A stretch of 36,067 nucleotides of DNA, from positions 68,366 to 104,432 of the forward strand of contig CAJODZ010000002.1 in the NCBI GenBank assembly GCA_905233645.1, given 5' to 3'. The position numbers and the translations under genes are program-made. How positions within the stretch are numbered: position 1 is the first letter of the stretch; the number at the start of each line of letters is the position of its first letter. The notes under the pieces were generated by a model. That model saw nothing but the letters and a program-made list of their open reading frames with translations, was not told the DNA's origin and searched no databases. Source of the stretch: an uncultured Synergistales bacterium (GTDB taxonomy: Bacteria; Synergistota; Synergistia; Synergistales; Aminobacteriaceae). This document shows, piece by piece, positions 8,721 through 15,464 of the stretch.

Positions 8721-8733
8721 CACAAAAAACTTA

Positions 8734-8802
8734 CCTCCCGTAACTAAAAATAGACCTGAATTAAAGCTAACTAAATTTAAAATTATTTACGGGAGGTTTT
8801 TT
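8734..8802 (+). terminator. Intrinsic terminator of rho
   Basis: CCTCCCGTAA (8734-8743) pairs perfectly with TTACGGGAGG (8787-8796), followed immediately by six T. The loop is long (43 nt) and may fold further. Confidence 0.85.
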
Positions 8803-8845
8803 AATATAAAAAATAATAAATCATATAAACGGAGGTTGAAAAATT

Positions 8846-9877
8846 TTGCTCTTGACATATAATAATAGTTTTGCCAACAGCCAACAGCCAACAGCCAACA
8901 CAACACCTATTTTGTCCGTAATTACTCCGACATTTAACAGAGCCGATATGTTATTAAAGGCGGCAGAAAGTGTTTTAAATCAAAGTTTAAAAAATCTCGA
9001 ATATATCATTGTAGATGATTGCTCAACGGACAATACTCAAGACGTAGTACACAATTTAATTAAATCTGATTCGCGTGTTAAATATTTGAAAAATGACATA
9101 AACTCAGGACAAGGGATTAGCCGCAGAAATGGTTTCAGAGTAGCGCGTGGAAAATATGCAGTATTTATTGATGATGACGATTTTTATACTGATATGGATT
9201 TTTTTGAAAAAGCTATAAATCTTTTTGAAAGCAATCCAGAAAAAAATTTCGCATTTGTCGCAGCTAATACGAAAAATTACAATATGAACACTATGACTTT
9301 TACAAACCACTATATTGGCTGTGAAGGTTTTGTGTCGGGGCTTGATTATATGCTGAGTACGACAAAACCTAATTCAACTTTTCCAACTGTATTTAAATCA
9401 GATGTTTTAAAGAAGTCAGGTCTCAATACTTTAGCCATTTTTGATACTGCGGTATATTATCAAGCCGCGCTTTTAGGAAATGCTTATATATTCAAAGACA
9501 TTATAGGTACTTACACAATCCATAAAAACAGCGTGAGCGTAGGTTATACTCAACACCAGCAATATTATGACCGCAAACGTTCTGATCAAATCGAATTTAT
9601 TAAAATACTGGATATTATTAAATGTGAATTACAAAAGCAAACTAATACAACGATAGCTAATTGGTGGTATCTTAATAATGTTTTAATTTTTGTAAACTGG
9701 TGTAGTAAATCTTCTAAATCATTTCTAGAACAACTTGGTTTGATGAAAGATGCTGTAAAAGTTTCGAGTGTACCTTTAAAATTATGCATAAAATTCATAA
9801 CAGAACCGCTAAAAAACAATCTTCGTAAAATAACACCACTACGCAAAATATACAGAATGTTGAGAGGGAGAAAATAG
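8846..9877 (+). CDS. Family 2 glycosyltransferase, possibly phase-variable
   Basis: GT2 enzymes transfer sugars from nucleotide sugars to glycans or lipid carriers at the cytoplasmic face. The 343-residue product has the GT-A opening LSVITPTFNRADML near residue 24, the DDCSTDNT nucleotide-binding turn, and the metal-binding DDDD in AVFIDDDDFYTD near residue 110. The C-terminal third is basic and helical. No membrane helix is evident. The start is TTG at 8846, 9 nt after GGAGGT; no other start in frame precedes the conserved domain. Between start and domain lie four perfect GCCAACA copies (8873-8900), encoding the low-complexity SQQPTAN part. The acceptor is unknown. The gene stands alone between two terminators, so it is probably a monocistronic unit. 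Confidence 0.9.
   Translation: MLLTYNNSFANSQQPTANTTPILSVITPTFNRADMLLKAAESVLNQSLKNLEYIIVDDCSTDNTQDVVHNLIKSDSRVKYLKNDINSGQGISRRNGFRVARGKYAVFIDDDDFYTDMDFFEKAINLFESNPEKNFAFVAANTKNYNMNTMTFTNHYIGCEGFVSGLDYMLSTTKPNSTFPTVFKSDVLKKSGLNTLAIFDTAVYYQAALLGNAYIFKDIIGTYTIHKNSVSVGYTQHQQYYDRKRSDQIEFIKILDIIKCELQKQTNTTIANWWYLNNVLIFVNWCSKSSKSFLEQLGLMKDAVKVSSVPLKLCIKFITEPLKNNLRKITPLRKIYRMLRGRK
8873..8900 (+). repeat. Heptanucleotide tandem repeat (GCCAACA) x4
   Basis: Four exact, uninterrupted copies of GCCAACA occupy 8873-8900, inside codons 10-19 of the glycosyltransferase gene. Seven is not a multiple of three, so gain or loss of one copy by slipped-strand mispairing would shift the frame before the catalytic domain. 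A shortened continuation (CAACACC) follows. Confidence 0.9.
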
Positions 9878-9879
9878 CT

Positions 9880-9938
9880 AAAAATTTGCCTCTCATGTTT
9901 TTAAATCACACAAGCGAAATAATTTCACGGGAGGCAAA
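9880..9938 (-). terminator. Terminator between convergent genes
   Basis: TTTGCCTCTC (9885-9894) pairs with GGGAGGCAAA (9929-9938). Read on the minus strand the stem ends in a TTTTT run (9884-9880), so it best serves the gene at 9954-10394. On the plus strand it follows the glycosyltransferase stop but lacks a T tract. Confidence 0.7.
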
Positions 9939-9953
9939 ATAATACATAGACAG

Positions 9954-10394
9954 TTACTTTTTAGCTTTTAAGTCAAGCGTAAAATTTTCAAGGCTCGTCA
10001 AAAAATTATTCATGATATCGCTGTTCGATAACTCAGGCACAAACAAAAACGCAAAAACTTTTCCAAAAGTTAAAGCACTTTCGCCGTATCCTTCTGCTAA
10101 TTCTCTTATTGCGTCGAGAATGTCTATTTTGTCTGCGTTGTTGATAATTTTATTGGTGATTATCGAGTGTGCTTGAGCAATTCTATCAAGTCCAAATCTT
10201 TTTAATAATTTAGATAAATCATCAACGCAAGTTTTAAATTTGTGAGTGTTTGAAAAATTATTTACAAGCTTTGCTATGCGTGCGATAAATTCTCCTGTTC
10301 CACTCTGCGGAAGCATACTGGGGACAGTAACCGATGTAAAAATATCAGTTACACTGCTAGTGACAACATCACAAAAATCAGAAATTATTGACAT
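9954..10394 (-). CDS. Small hypothetical cytosolic protein
   Basis: A 146-residue helical protein without a signal peptide, transmembrane segment or motif I recognise. Ser/Thr-rich helices (SIISDFCDVVTSSVTDIF) open it, followed by a basic stretch (TCVDDLSKLLKRFGLDRI) and a C-terminus rich in hydrophobic residues ending in LKAKK. ATG at 10394 follows GGAGG by 7 nt, so it is probably a real, translated gene. It is single, flanked by the terminator at 9880-9938 and a roughly 100-bp gap on the other side. Nothing in the context suggests a function. Confidence 0.65.
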   Translation of the reverse strand: MSIISDFCDVVTSSVTDIFTSVTVPSMLPQSGTGEFIARIAKLVNNFSNTHKFKTCVDDLSKLLKRFGLDRIAQAHSIITNKIINNADKIDILDAIRELAEGYGESALTFGKVFAFLFVPELSNSDIMNNFLTSLENFTLDLKAKK

Positions 10395-10495
10395 AAAAAA
10401 TCCTCCGTTTATTAAAATTTACGCGCAATAAATATTTCGAGTTACGCGGATTTATTGCAGAACTATTTTAACGCACAGAAGCCCTATCGAACAGA

Positions 10496-11593
10496 TTAAA
10501 ATAACCCTTCAAAAATGGGATAGTAAATTCGTAAATGAGTGATATTTTTTAAAGCGTTATCCTCTTTGCCAGACACAACCGGTAATTTTTGCCAGTTGCC
10601 GCCTGAAATCCTGCATAAAACTAACGGCCGCAAATTGTACGCATTTATGATATCTGGAAATTTTTTTAAATCACTTGCTTGTGCTCCGGGGATAAAAGCT
10701 TTTTTGAATAACGGTTCATGCCCTTCAAGCATAATATTTTCGCGTTCTGGTAACGGAGATATTATCAGCCATTGTGTTAAGTCCCAAGCACTGCTCATTT
10801 CAGACGAAGTTAAAGCGTGTGTCAATGGAATAATCTGAAAACCGCCAACCTCATTCATTTTTGAAGTCGTTATACAAATTACTCCGCAATGCGAAGCCCT
10901 AATCCTGCTGTTATGTTGATAAATGCTTCCGCCAAATCTCCCGACACCGCCAACCGGATGAATTACACGCGCAATTATTTCACAACCTGAATTTTTATAC
11001 GCTATAACTCTTCCAGCCGGCCTGTTCTCAATTTCAAGCATGTATAAATTATTTTTAACGTCATCGTAAAATTCAGAGCGTATTATTAAAATGTCATCTG
11101 AATTTAAAATCTGCTCGTCTAAAATTCTCTCTTCGCCATTATTTTTATTGCGTACAGTAACTTTTGAACCGGTCAAAGGCGCAAAACCTCCAAATATTCC
11201 ATTTCCGGCGGGCATGTTCAACGAAAAATATGCTCCAGCCTCAGCCGCAGGCGCAACCGTTACGGAAGGAACAATGCTTATTATCCGGCCTCGATTATTT
11301 TCAACGTTTATTAAAATATGAATTGCATTTACAGCCGTCGCGCTCACACTTGAATTATCAGCCCATTTACTGGCAGTGTAAGCAGGCCAATTAGTTTTTA
11401 CAGGAACTTTTTCGACTTGGCCAAGTTCTATTATTTCGCCTTTAGGCATAACTGCTTTTACAACGCCGCCGATTTCGCAAGGAATTTGTAATTCAATCAT
11501 GGCCGCGAAAATTTTTGAGTTAACCGCTAAATTAAAAATCAAAATCAAAACCGCGAACACTAAATTTTTTAAACGCATTTTTTTCACACTCAT
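10496..11593 (-). CDS. Exported protein of unknown function
   Basis: From ATG at 11593 the 365-residue product opens with MSVKKMRLKN, a Leu/Val/Ile core and an ending NSKIFA, a Sec signal peptide of about 30 residues. A longer frame reaches 11632 but overlaps the preceding gene, so the shorter start is preferred; ATG 11578 is another in-frame choice. The mature part is beta-rich (IELQIPCEIGGVVKAV, PSVTVAPAAEAGAYFSLNMP) and Gly-rich, with no catalytic motif I recognise. No ribosome site is visible. The start lies 8 nt after the stop of the CPBP protease gene, which points to translational coupling and a shared envelope role. Function not recognised. Confidence 0.75.
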   Translation of the reverse strand: MSVKKMRLKNLVFAVLILIFNLAVNSKIFAAMIELQIPCEIGGVVKAVMPKGEIIELGQVEKVPVKTNWPAYTASKWADNSSVSATAVNAIHILINVENNRGRIISIVPSVTVAPAAEAGAYFSLNMPAGNGIFGGFAPLTGSKVTVRNKNNGEERILDEQILNSDDILIIRSEFYDDVKNNLYMLEIENRPAGRVIAYKNSGCEIIARVIHPVGGVGRFGGSIYQHNSRIRASHCGVICITTSKMNEVGGFQIIPLTHALTSSEMSSAWDLTQWLIISPLPERENIMLEGHEPLFKKAFIPGAQASDLKKFPDIINAYNLRPLVLCRISGGNWQKLPVVSGKEDNALKNITHLRIYYPIFEGLF

Positions 11594-11601
11594 ATTCAAA
11601 A

Positions 11602-12138
11602 TTAAACGATTGGCGCAAACCACACAGCCCATATATTACAAATAGCATGATAAATTATTCCAGGCAAAACGGATTTCCCGCGATGTCTTAAAATTCCCAT
11701 TATCAAACCTGGAAAGAACGTCGCTACTCTTAACCAGCCCGTAATTAAAATTAAGTGGCTCAGTGAAAATATTAACGCTGTCAGAAATATAGCAAGCCAA
11801 ATTTTTAAATGACGCGCCAAAATAGTTTGCAGCCAGCCCCTGAAAAACGTCTCTTCAATAAATGCTGCGGCTACTCCTCCTCCGGCCATGTCTAAAGCTT
11901 GCAATAATTCAGGATTATGAATACCGCCGCGCCCCCATTCCGGAGGCCAGTAAATTGAAATAAAAGTCAATGGCGCAAGAGTAAACACTAACGCAAAAAT
12001 TAAATCGCGCTTTGAAGACGGTGTTAAAAACCATTTAAGCCCGTATAATTTTTCGTCCTCGTGTCTAAATTTGCACCATACATACGGAAAATATAAAAGT
12101 ACAGCCGCTATTACTAAGCCTATAATTTGCATTAACAT
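11602..12138 (-). CDS. CPBP-family intramembrane glutamic protease
   Basis: CPBP (CAAX-type, ABI) proteases are multi-pass membrane enzymes that cut substrates inside or next to the membrane. The 178-residue protein has about five hydrophobic segments. It carries the three family motifs: EETFFRG (catalytic Glu pair and Arg), FSLSH, and the later His/Asn motif YHAICN. ATG at 12138 follows two bases after TAG at 12140-12142, the stop of the disrupted small membrane gene. The exported protein gene follows 8 nt downstream. Members of this family have been proposed as sorting proteases for C-terminal tails such as MYXO-CTERM and Synerg-CTERM. A Synerg-CTERM-like substrate is encoded at 29906-32368, so such a role is possible here but unproven. 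Confidence 0.88.
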   Translation of the reverse strand: MLMQIIGLVIAAVLLYFPYVWCKFRHEDEKLYGLKWFLTPSSKRDLIFALVFTLAPLTFISIYWPPEWGRGGIHNPELLQALDMAGGGVAAAFIEETFFRGWLQTILARHLKIWLAIFLTALIFSLSHLILITGWLRVATFFPGLIMGILRHRGKSVLPGIIYHAICNIWAVWFAPIV

Positions 12139-12139
12139 G

Positions 12140-12371
12140 CTAAATAACTTTTAATGCGTCTTTTACAAATTGAACAGCGTTATTTATATAAGTCGAAATA
12201 TAAAATCTGGTTGTGTATAAAAGTCCTGAAATTTTCCATAAGATTATTATTACAGGTACAGCGACGATTCTTCTCAAATAATGCCTCAACTAACCAGCCG
12301 GCAACCATAAAAGCAAATCCCATTACCCATACGGCTAACCCTAAAACAATCTCAGTATTAACAACGCGCAA
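12140..12371 (-). pseudogene. Small membrane protein with an interrupted frame
   Basis: A TTG start at 12369-12371, 9 nt after GGAGTG, opens a frame beginning MRVVNTEIVLGLAVWVMGF, a clear transmembrane segment. That frame stays open to 12180 but becomes implausible (Cys/Asn-rich) after LVEALFE. In the +1 frame from about 12275 the reading is RRIVAVPVIIILWKISGLL and then NNAVQFVKDALKVI, a credible second membrane helix and amphipathic tail. It stops at TAG 12140-12142, two bases from the protease ATG. The simplest reading is one gene of about 76 codons with a single-base frameshift in or near GAGAAGAATC. It could be sequencing error, true decay, or two overlapping small genes. Family not recognised. 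Confidence 0.45.
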
Positions 12372-12472
12372 TTAAAATCACTCCATTAAAAATTTTTCAG
12401 TGCATTTAATTATAGTATGATACACTCTCACTTTGCGGATTAAATTTTAATTTTTTGGAGGTCAGATATTTT

Positions 12473-13333
12473 ATGACAAGAAAATTTTTATTAGCACTTT
12501 TGATTTTAGCGATGAGTTTTAATTTGGCTTGCGCCGCTGAAGTTCAAAACGAAGGCGAAAAAGCTCCCGAACAACCAAAAATTTTAGCGCGTGTTGACGG
12601 AATTGATATCACTGAAGCAGAAGTATTGCAATTTTTACAGGGTATGGGCGCACAAGCAATGATGTTTTACGGAACTGAACAAGGGCAAAAAATGATTTTA
12701 GATGAGATTATCTCGTTGAGATTATTTGCATTGGACGCGGCTGCTAAAAAACTTGATGAGACAGAAGAGTTTAAAACATCACTCGAAAATATTAGACGCA
12801 GTCTTTTAGCTAACGCTGATGTCCGCGAAATCGTTAAAGACGTAAAAGTCACTGAAGACAACGCGAAAAAGTTTTATGACGAACATTTGAACGAATATTT
12901 TAAAAAGCCCGAACAAATTAGAGCAAGCCATATTTTAATCAGTGATGACGTAAACAGCGTTGATATTATTGCAGACATTCAAGGCGCGTTATCGAACGGA
13001 GTATCATTTGACGAGTTAGCGGAAGAATTTTCACTTGACCCGGGCAGTGCTGCTAATGGCGGTGATTTAGGAGAATTTCCGCGCGGAGTAATGGTCAAAG
13101 AATTTGAAGAGGCTGCTTTTAATTTGCAAAATGTAGGCGATATTTCAGAACCCGTTAAAACGCAATTTGGCTGGCACATAATAAAGCTTGATGAGAAAAT
13201 CCCTGAAAGCACGATTAAATTTGATGATGTCAAAGAGCAAATCATTCATAATTTACAGGACGCTAAAAGCTCGGAATTATTAAAAAAGCATTCAGACGAA
13301 TTAGAAAAAGTTTATAAAGTCGAACGCTTTTAA
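12473..13333 (+). CDS. PrsA-like parvulin peptidyl-prolyl isomerase (foldase)
   Basis: Exported parvulins help secreted proteins fold by isomerising prolyl bonds. The 286-residue product has a signal peptide (MTRKFLLALLILAMSFN, ending ACAA), an N-terminal SurA/PrsA-like helical chaperone part (about 35-140) and a rotamase domain (about 150-245). The rotamase shows QIRASHILI, FDELAEEFSLDPGSAANGGDLG and QFGWHIIKL, all typical. A Cys at the cleavage region (NLAC) resembles a lipobox but lacks the usual Leu at -3, so signal peptidase I cleavage is equally possible. ATG 12473 is preferred over a TTG at 12455 because that TTG is part of the ribosome site GGAGGT. It is monocistronic, ending at the terminator 13361-13408. 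Confidence 0.9.
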   Translation: MTRKFLLALLILAMSFNLACAAEVQNEGEKAPEQPKILARVDGIDITEAEVLQFLQGMGAQAMMFYGTEQGQKMILDEIISLRLFALDAAAKKLDETEEFKTSLENIRRSLLANADVREIVKDVKVTEDNAKKFYDEHLNEYFKKPEQIRASHILISDDVNSVDIIADIQGALSNGVSFDELAEEFSLDPGSAANGGDLGEFPRGVMVKEFEEAAFNLQNVGDISEPVKTQFGWHIIKLDEKIPESTIKFDDVKEQIIHNLQDAKSSELLKKHSDELEKVYKVERF

Positions 13334-13360
13334 ACGCTAAACACAATAAAATTTTGTAAT

Positions 13361-13408
13361 TAAAAAATTTTCCCCCGAAGTGCATAAAAACATTCAGGGG
13401 AATTTTTT
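13361..13408. terminator. Bidirectional terminator between prsA-like gene and cdaR
   Basis: An imperfect stem pairs TTCCCC...GAAGTG (from 13370) with CATTCAGGGGAA (13391-13402), with a mismatch and one bulge. A-rich sequence lies on the left and T6 on the right, so it works in both directions for the two convergent operons. Confidence 0.8.
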
Positions 13409-13424
13409 GTGTTTAAGATTAAAT

Positions 13425-14669
13425 CTAATTGCTTGAAATTACCGTTACTGTTTGAGGCTCAATCCTTACAACATCAAAAACATCGCTGGACTTTATCTCA
13501 ACACGTACCGGCAAAGTCGCGGGTGTTACGAAAATATTCGATAAATCAGCAAACGCATGTAAATTGTTCTCGTCAGCATTAAATTTTTCAATTAACGATG
13601 GCCGTCCTGAAATTACAACGTTGACGCGCGACGGGTTGACTTGCCATTTTAATAACGGGTCTGCATTTTTTAAGCTCACCGCAATATTTGAAAGTCTTTT
13701 TTCAGCGTGGACTTCTCCTAATTGCAAAGTAAGTTTGACAGATTTTGTACTCAATGGATTTATTAGGCCGTAATCTGTTGAAGTTTTCAGTGGTACTACT
13801 ATTACGTTATCGTCTTCAAATAATGATATATCGACCGTCTCTGTATCTATTGCGTCAATTTTGGCTAATAAATCTGTCTCGCCCTCAATCTGAATTTCTG
13901 AAGGGTCTGTGATTAAAGATTTAATCTCGTAATCTCCGTTAAGCTCACCAGTTAATTTTACGTTCACCGGAACGCGCTTTCTGGGTAATCCGCGAGCTAT
14001 AGTCCCTCTAAATCTTACCTGTGCAGGCTCAATCGTTACTGTCCCTGTGAAAGGCTCTGACTGTGAAAATCTCACGGGCATTAACAATTCGCGGCCTGCC
14101 TGTAATTCCTCAAAGGACGGCGAAATTCTTAACGCTCCGACTTTTGCAATATCATCTTCAGCACCTTTAATAGCAACTTCTTTAGGAATTATCTCGACAC
14201 CTTCAACATATTGGCCTTCGGGAATATTTTCAGGCAAATTTATTTCAACTTGGATTAAACGCGTTATTTGCCTTGCTAAATCTAAAACGACTTGAGAAGG
14301 AACGCAAGACACTAAATTTATATTGTCCGGCAATTCTAAACTTACATTCTGAGTGTAACGGTTGCCTGGTGTTAAATTTCTAGCGTCGATATAGGCTTTA
14401 ACATTGTCAATATTTAAATTCAGGACGTTCGCTTCAGCTCCTCGTATCTCAATATCAACCTCAGAAACGCGGCCGCGTAATATTGCTTGAGCGTCTAAAT
14501 GTCTGTATTCGATAGGGCGTGAAAATTTTCGGGTTATGTATTCGCTCTCGTCAACAGCCGTAACATGAAGCCATAATGCTACAGAAAGTCCAATCGCTAT
14601 AATCCATAAAACTAACGGTGATGTTAAAAAATCGTCGATATCAAAATTAAATTTACGCCTCTTAATCAT
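13425..14669 (-). CDS. cdaR: YbbR-domain protein, CdaA partner/regulator
   Basis: CdaR (YbbR) is a membrane-anchored extracytoplasmic protein that binds and modulates the diadenylate cyclase CdaA. The 414 residues show a short basic N-terminus, one transmembrane helix (about 17-34, PLVLWIIAIGLSVALWL) and then successive YbbR-like beta domains of about 80 residues. Recurrent signatures are ADARNLTPG-like and IKGAEDDIAKV-type turns and VVISGRPSLIEKF. The gene overlaps the cdaA reading frame by four bases (ATGA), so translation is coupled. It is last in the dnaX-to-cdaR run and ends at the shared terminator. Naming rests on the domain and on the tight cdaA linkage. Confidence 0.9.
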   Translation of the reverse strand: MIKRRKFNFDIDDFLTSPLVLWIIAIGLSVALWLHVTAVDESEYITRKFSRPIEYRHLDAQAILRGRVSEVDIEIRGAEANVLNLNIDNVKAYIDARNLTPGNRYTQNVSLELPDNINLVSCVPSQVVLDLARQITRLIQVEINLPENIPEGQYVEGVEIIPKEVAIKGAEDDIAKVGALRISPSFEELQAGRELLMPVRFSQSEPFTGTVTIEPAQVRFRGTIARGLPRKRVPVNVKLTGELNGDYEIKSLITDPSEIQIEGETDLLAKIDAIDTETVDISLFEDDNVIVVPLKTSTDYGLINPLSTKSVKLTLQLGEVHAEKRLSNIAVSLKNADPLLKWQVNPSRVNVVISGRPSLIEKFNADENNLHAFADLSNIFVTPATLPVRVEIKSSDVFDVVRIEPQTVTVISSN

Positions 14670-15277
14670 TTGACAATACCTCCGGCTTCCGGTTCACGTG
14701 TCTGCGTCCAGAATAAATCACGAACTTCACGCCACCAGTCACTCCAGTTTTTAATTTTTTGCTCACCGGCGAAATAATGTGTTAACAGGCGTTCAACTTG
14801 AACATCTTTTAAATCTTTTGATAACCTTCCTTTTGCGGCTAACGAGACTTCACCGTGCTGTTCAGAAACGATTAGAACTATCGCGTCCGAAACTTCGGAA
14901 ATGCCTAAACCTGCTCTATGCCTCGTCCCATACCAGCGCGAAATCTCCGGAACATCAGCTAACGGCAAATAACAACCACCGGCAATTATTTCGCGTCTGT
15001 TTAAAATTATTGCGCCGTCGTGTAAAGGGTTATTCTTCCAGAAAATCGAGATTATTAACTCTTGAGTAATATTTGCATTTAAGTGAATTGCTGTCTGTGA
15101 ATAATCAACGAGCGGAACTTCTCTTTGAAAAACTAATAAAGCCCCGATTTTGTGTGCTTTTAAATAATTAACTGCGCCGGCAATCTGTTTTACACGCACA
15201 CTGGCTTCATCGGCTGAAATTTTGCGTCTGAATAAATAAAATTGTCCGCGCCCGATCTCCTCCAACATTTTGCGCAT
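14666..15277 (-). CDS. cdaA: CdaA diadenylate cyclase, catalytic (DAC) part
   Basis: The DAC domain condenses two ATP into the second messenger c-di-AMP, which governs osmolyte transport and wall homeostasis. This frame gives 203 residues from ATG at 15277 and begins within the conserved FQPEMRKMLEEIGRGQF block (the FQP part is upstream of the ATG). Both catalytic motifs are present: DGA (87-89, HDGAIIL) and GTRHR (117-121). The domain itself looks complete. What is missing is the in-frame membrane anchor, which lies in another frame directly upstream (15279-15461). The arrangement TGA-A-ATG would allow a ribosome ending the upstream frame to reinitiate. It could be a genuinely split, soluble cyclase, a damaged gene or an assembly artefact. 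Confidence 0.85.
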   Translation of the reverse strand: MRKMLEEIGRGQFYLFRRKISADEASVRVKQIAGAVNYLKAHKIGALLVFQREVPLVDYSQTAIHLNANITQELIISIFWKNNPLHDGAIILNRREIIAGGCYLPLADVPEISRWYGTRHRAGLGISEVSDAIVLIVSEQHGEVSLAAKGRLSKDLKDVQVERLLTHYFAGEQKIKNWSDWWREVRDLFWTQTREPEAGGIVK

Positions 15278-15278
15278 T

Positions 15279-15461
15279 TCAGGCTGAAAAACTATAGGTA
15301 ATGCAAATCCGAAAAGCCATAACGTATTCCCACAAAATTAAAATTAACGCCGCACCTTTTACAATTTGAATAGCCCGCGTCCCAACCAGTAAAGCTAAAA
15401 TCCTGTAAATAATAAATGCGACGATAGCGATATCTAAAACACTGCGAACATTTGCCCACAT
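15279..15461 (-). CDS. cdaA: CdaA N-terminal membrane segment, frame-disrupted
   Basis: Sixty codons encode the expected CdaA start: helix 1 (LDIAIVAFIIYRILALL), the conserved GTRAIQIVKG and the beginning of helix 2 (AALILILW). Then the frame departs and stops at TGA. In the neighbouring frame the sequence resumes as LWLFGFALPIVFQPE, the expected lead into the DAC domain. From KG to FQPE only about 64 nt are present, against about 111 nt (37 codons, counted on the B. subtilis protein from memory). That is a deficit of about 47 nt, not a multiple of three, removing most of the second/third helix region. ATG at 15461 lies three bases after the pyk stop, so cotranslation with pyk is likely. Confidence 0.75.
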   Translation of the reverse strand: MWANVRSVLDIAIVAFIIYRILALLVGTRAIQIVKGAALILILWEYVMAFRICITYSFSA

Positions 15462-15464
15462 GAA

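Noticed and set aside
8852-8863. TTGACA directly next to TATAAT inside the glycosyltransferase start
   Set aside because: There is no spacer between the two boxes, so it cannot act as a promoter.
8873-8900. CRISPR-like short repeat
   Set aside because: Units are seven bases, contiguous and without spacers; it is a simple tandem repeat. No CRISPR array is present in the window.
12455-12472. TTG start for the PrsA-like gene
   Set aside because: This TTG is part of the ribosome site itself; ATG 12473 is correctly spaced and begins the signal peptide.
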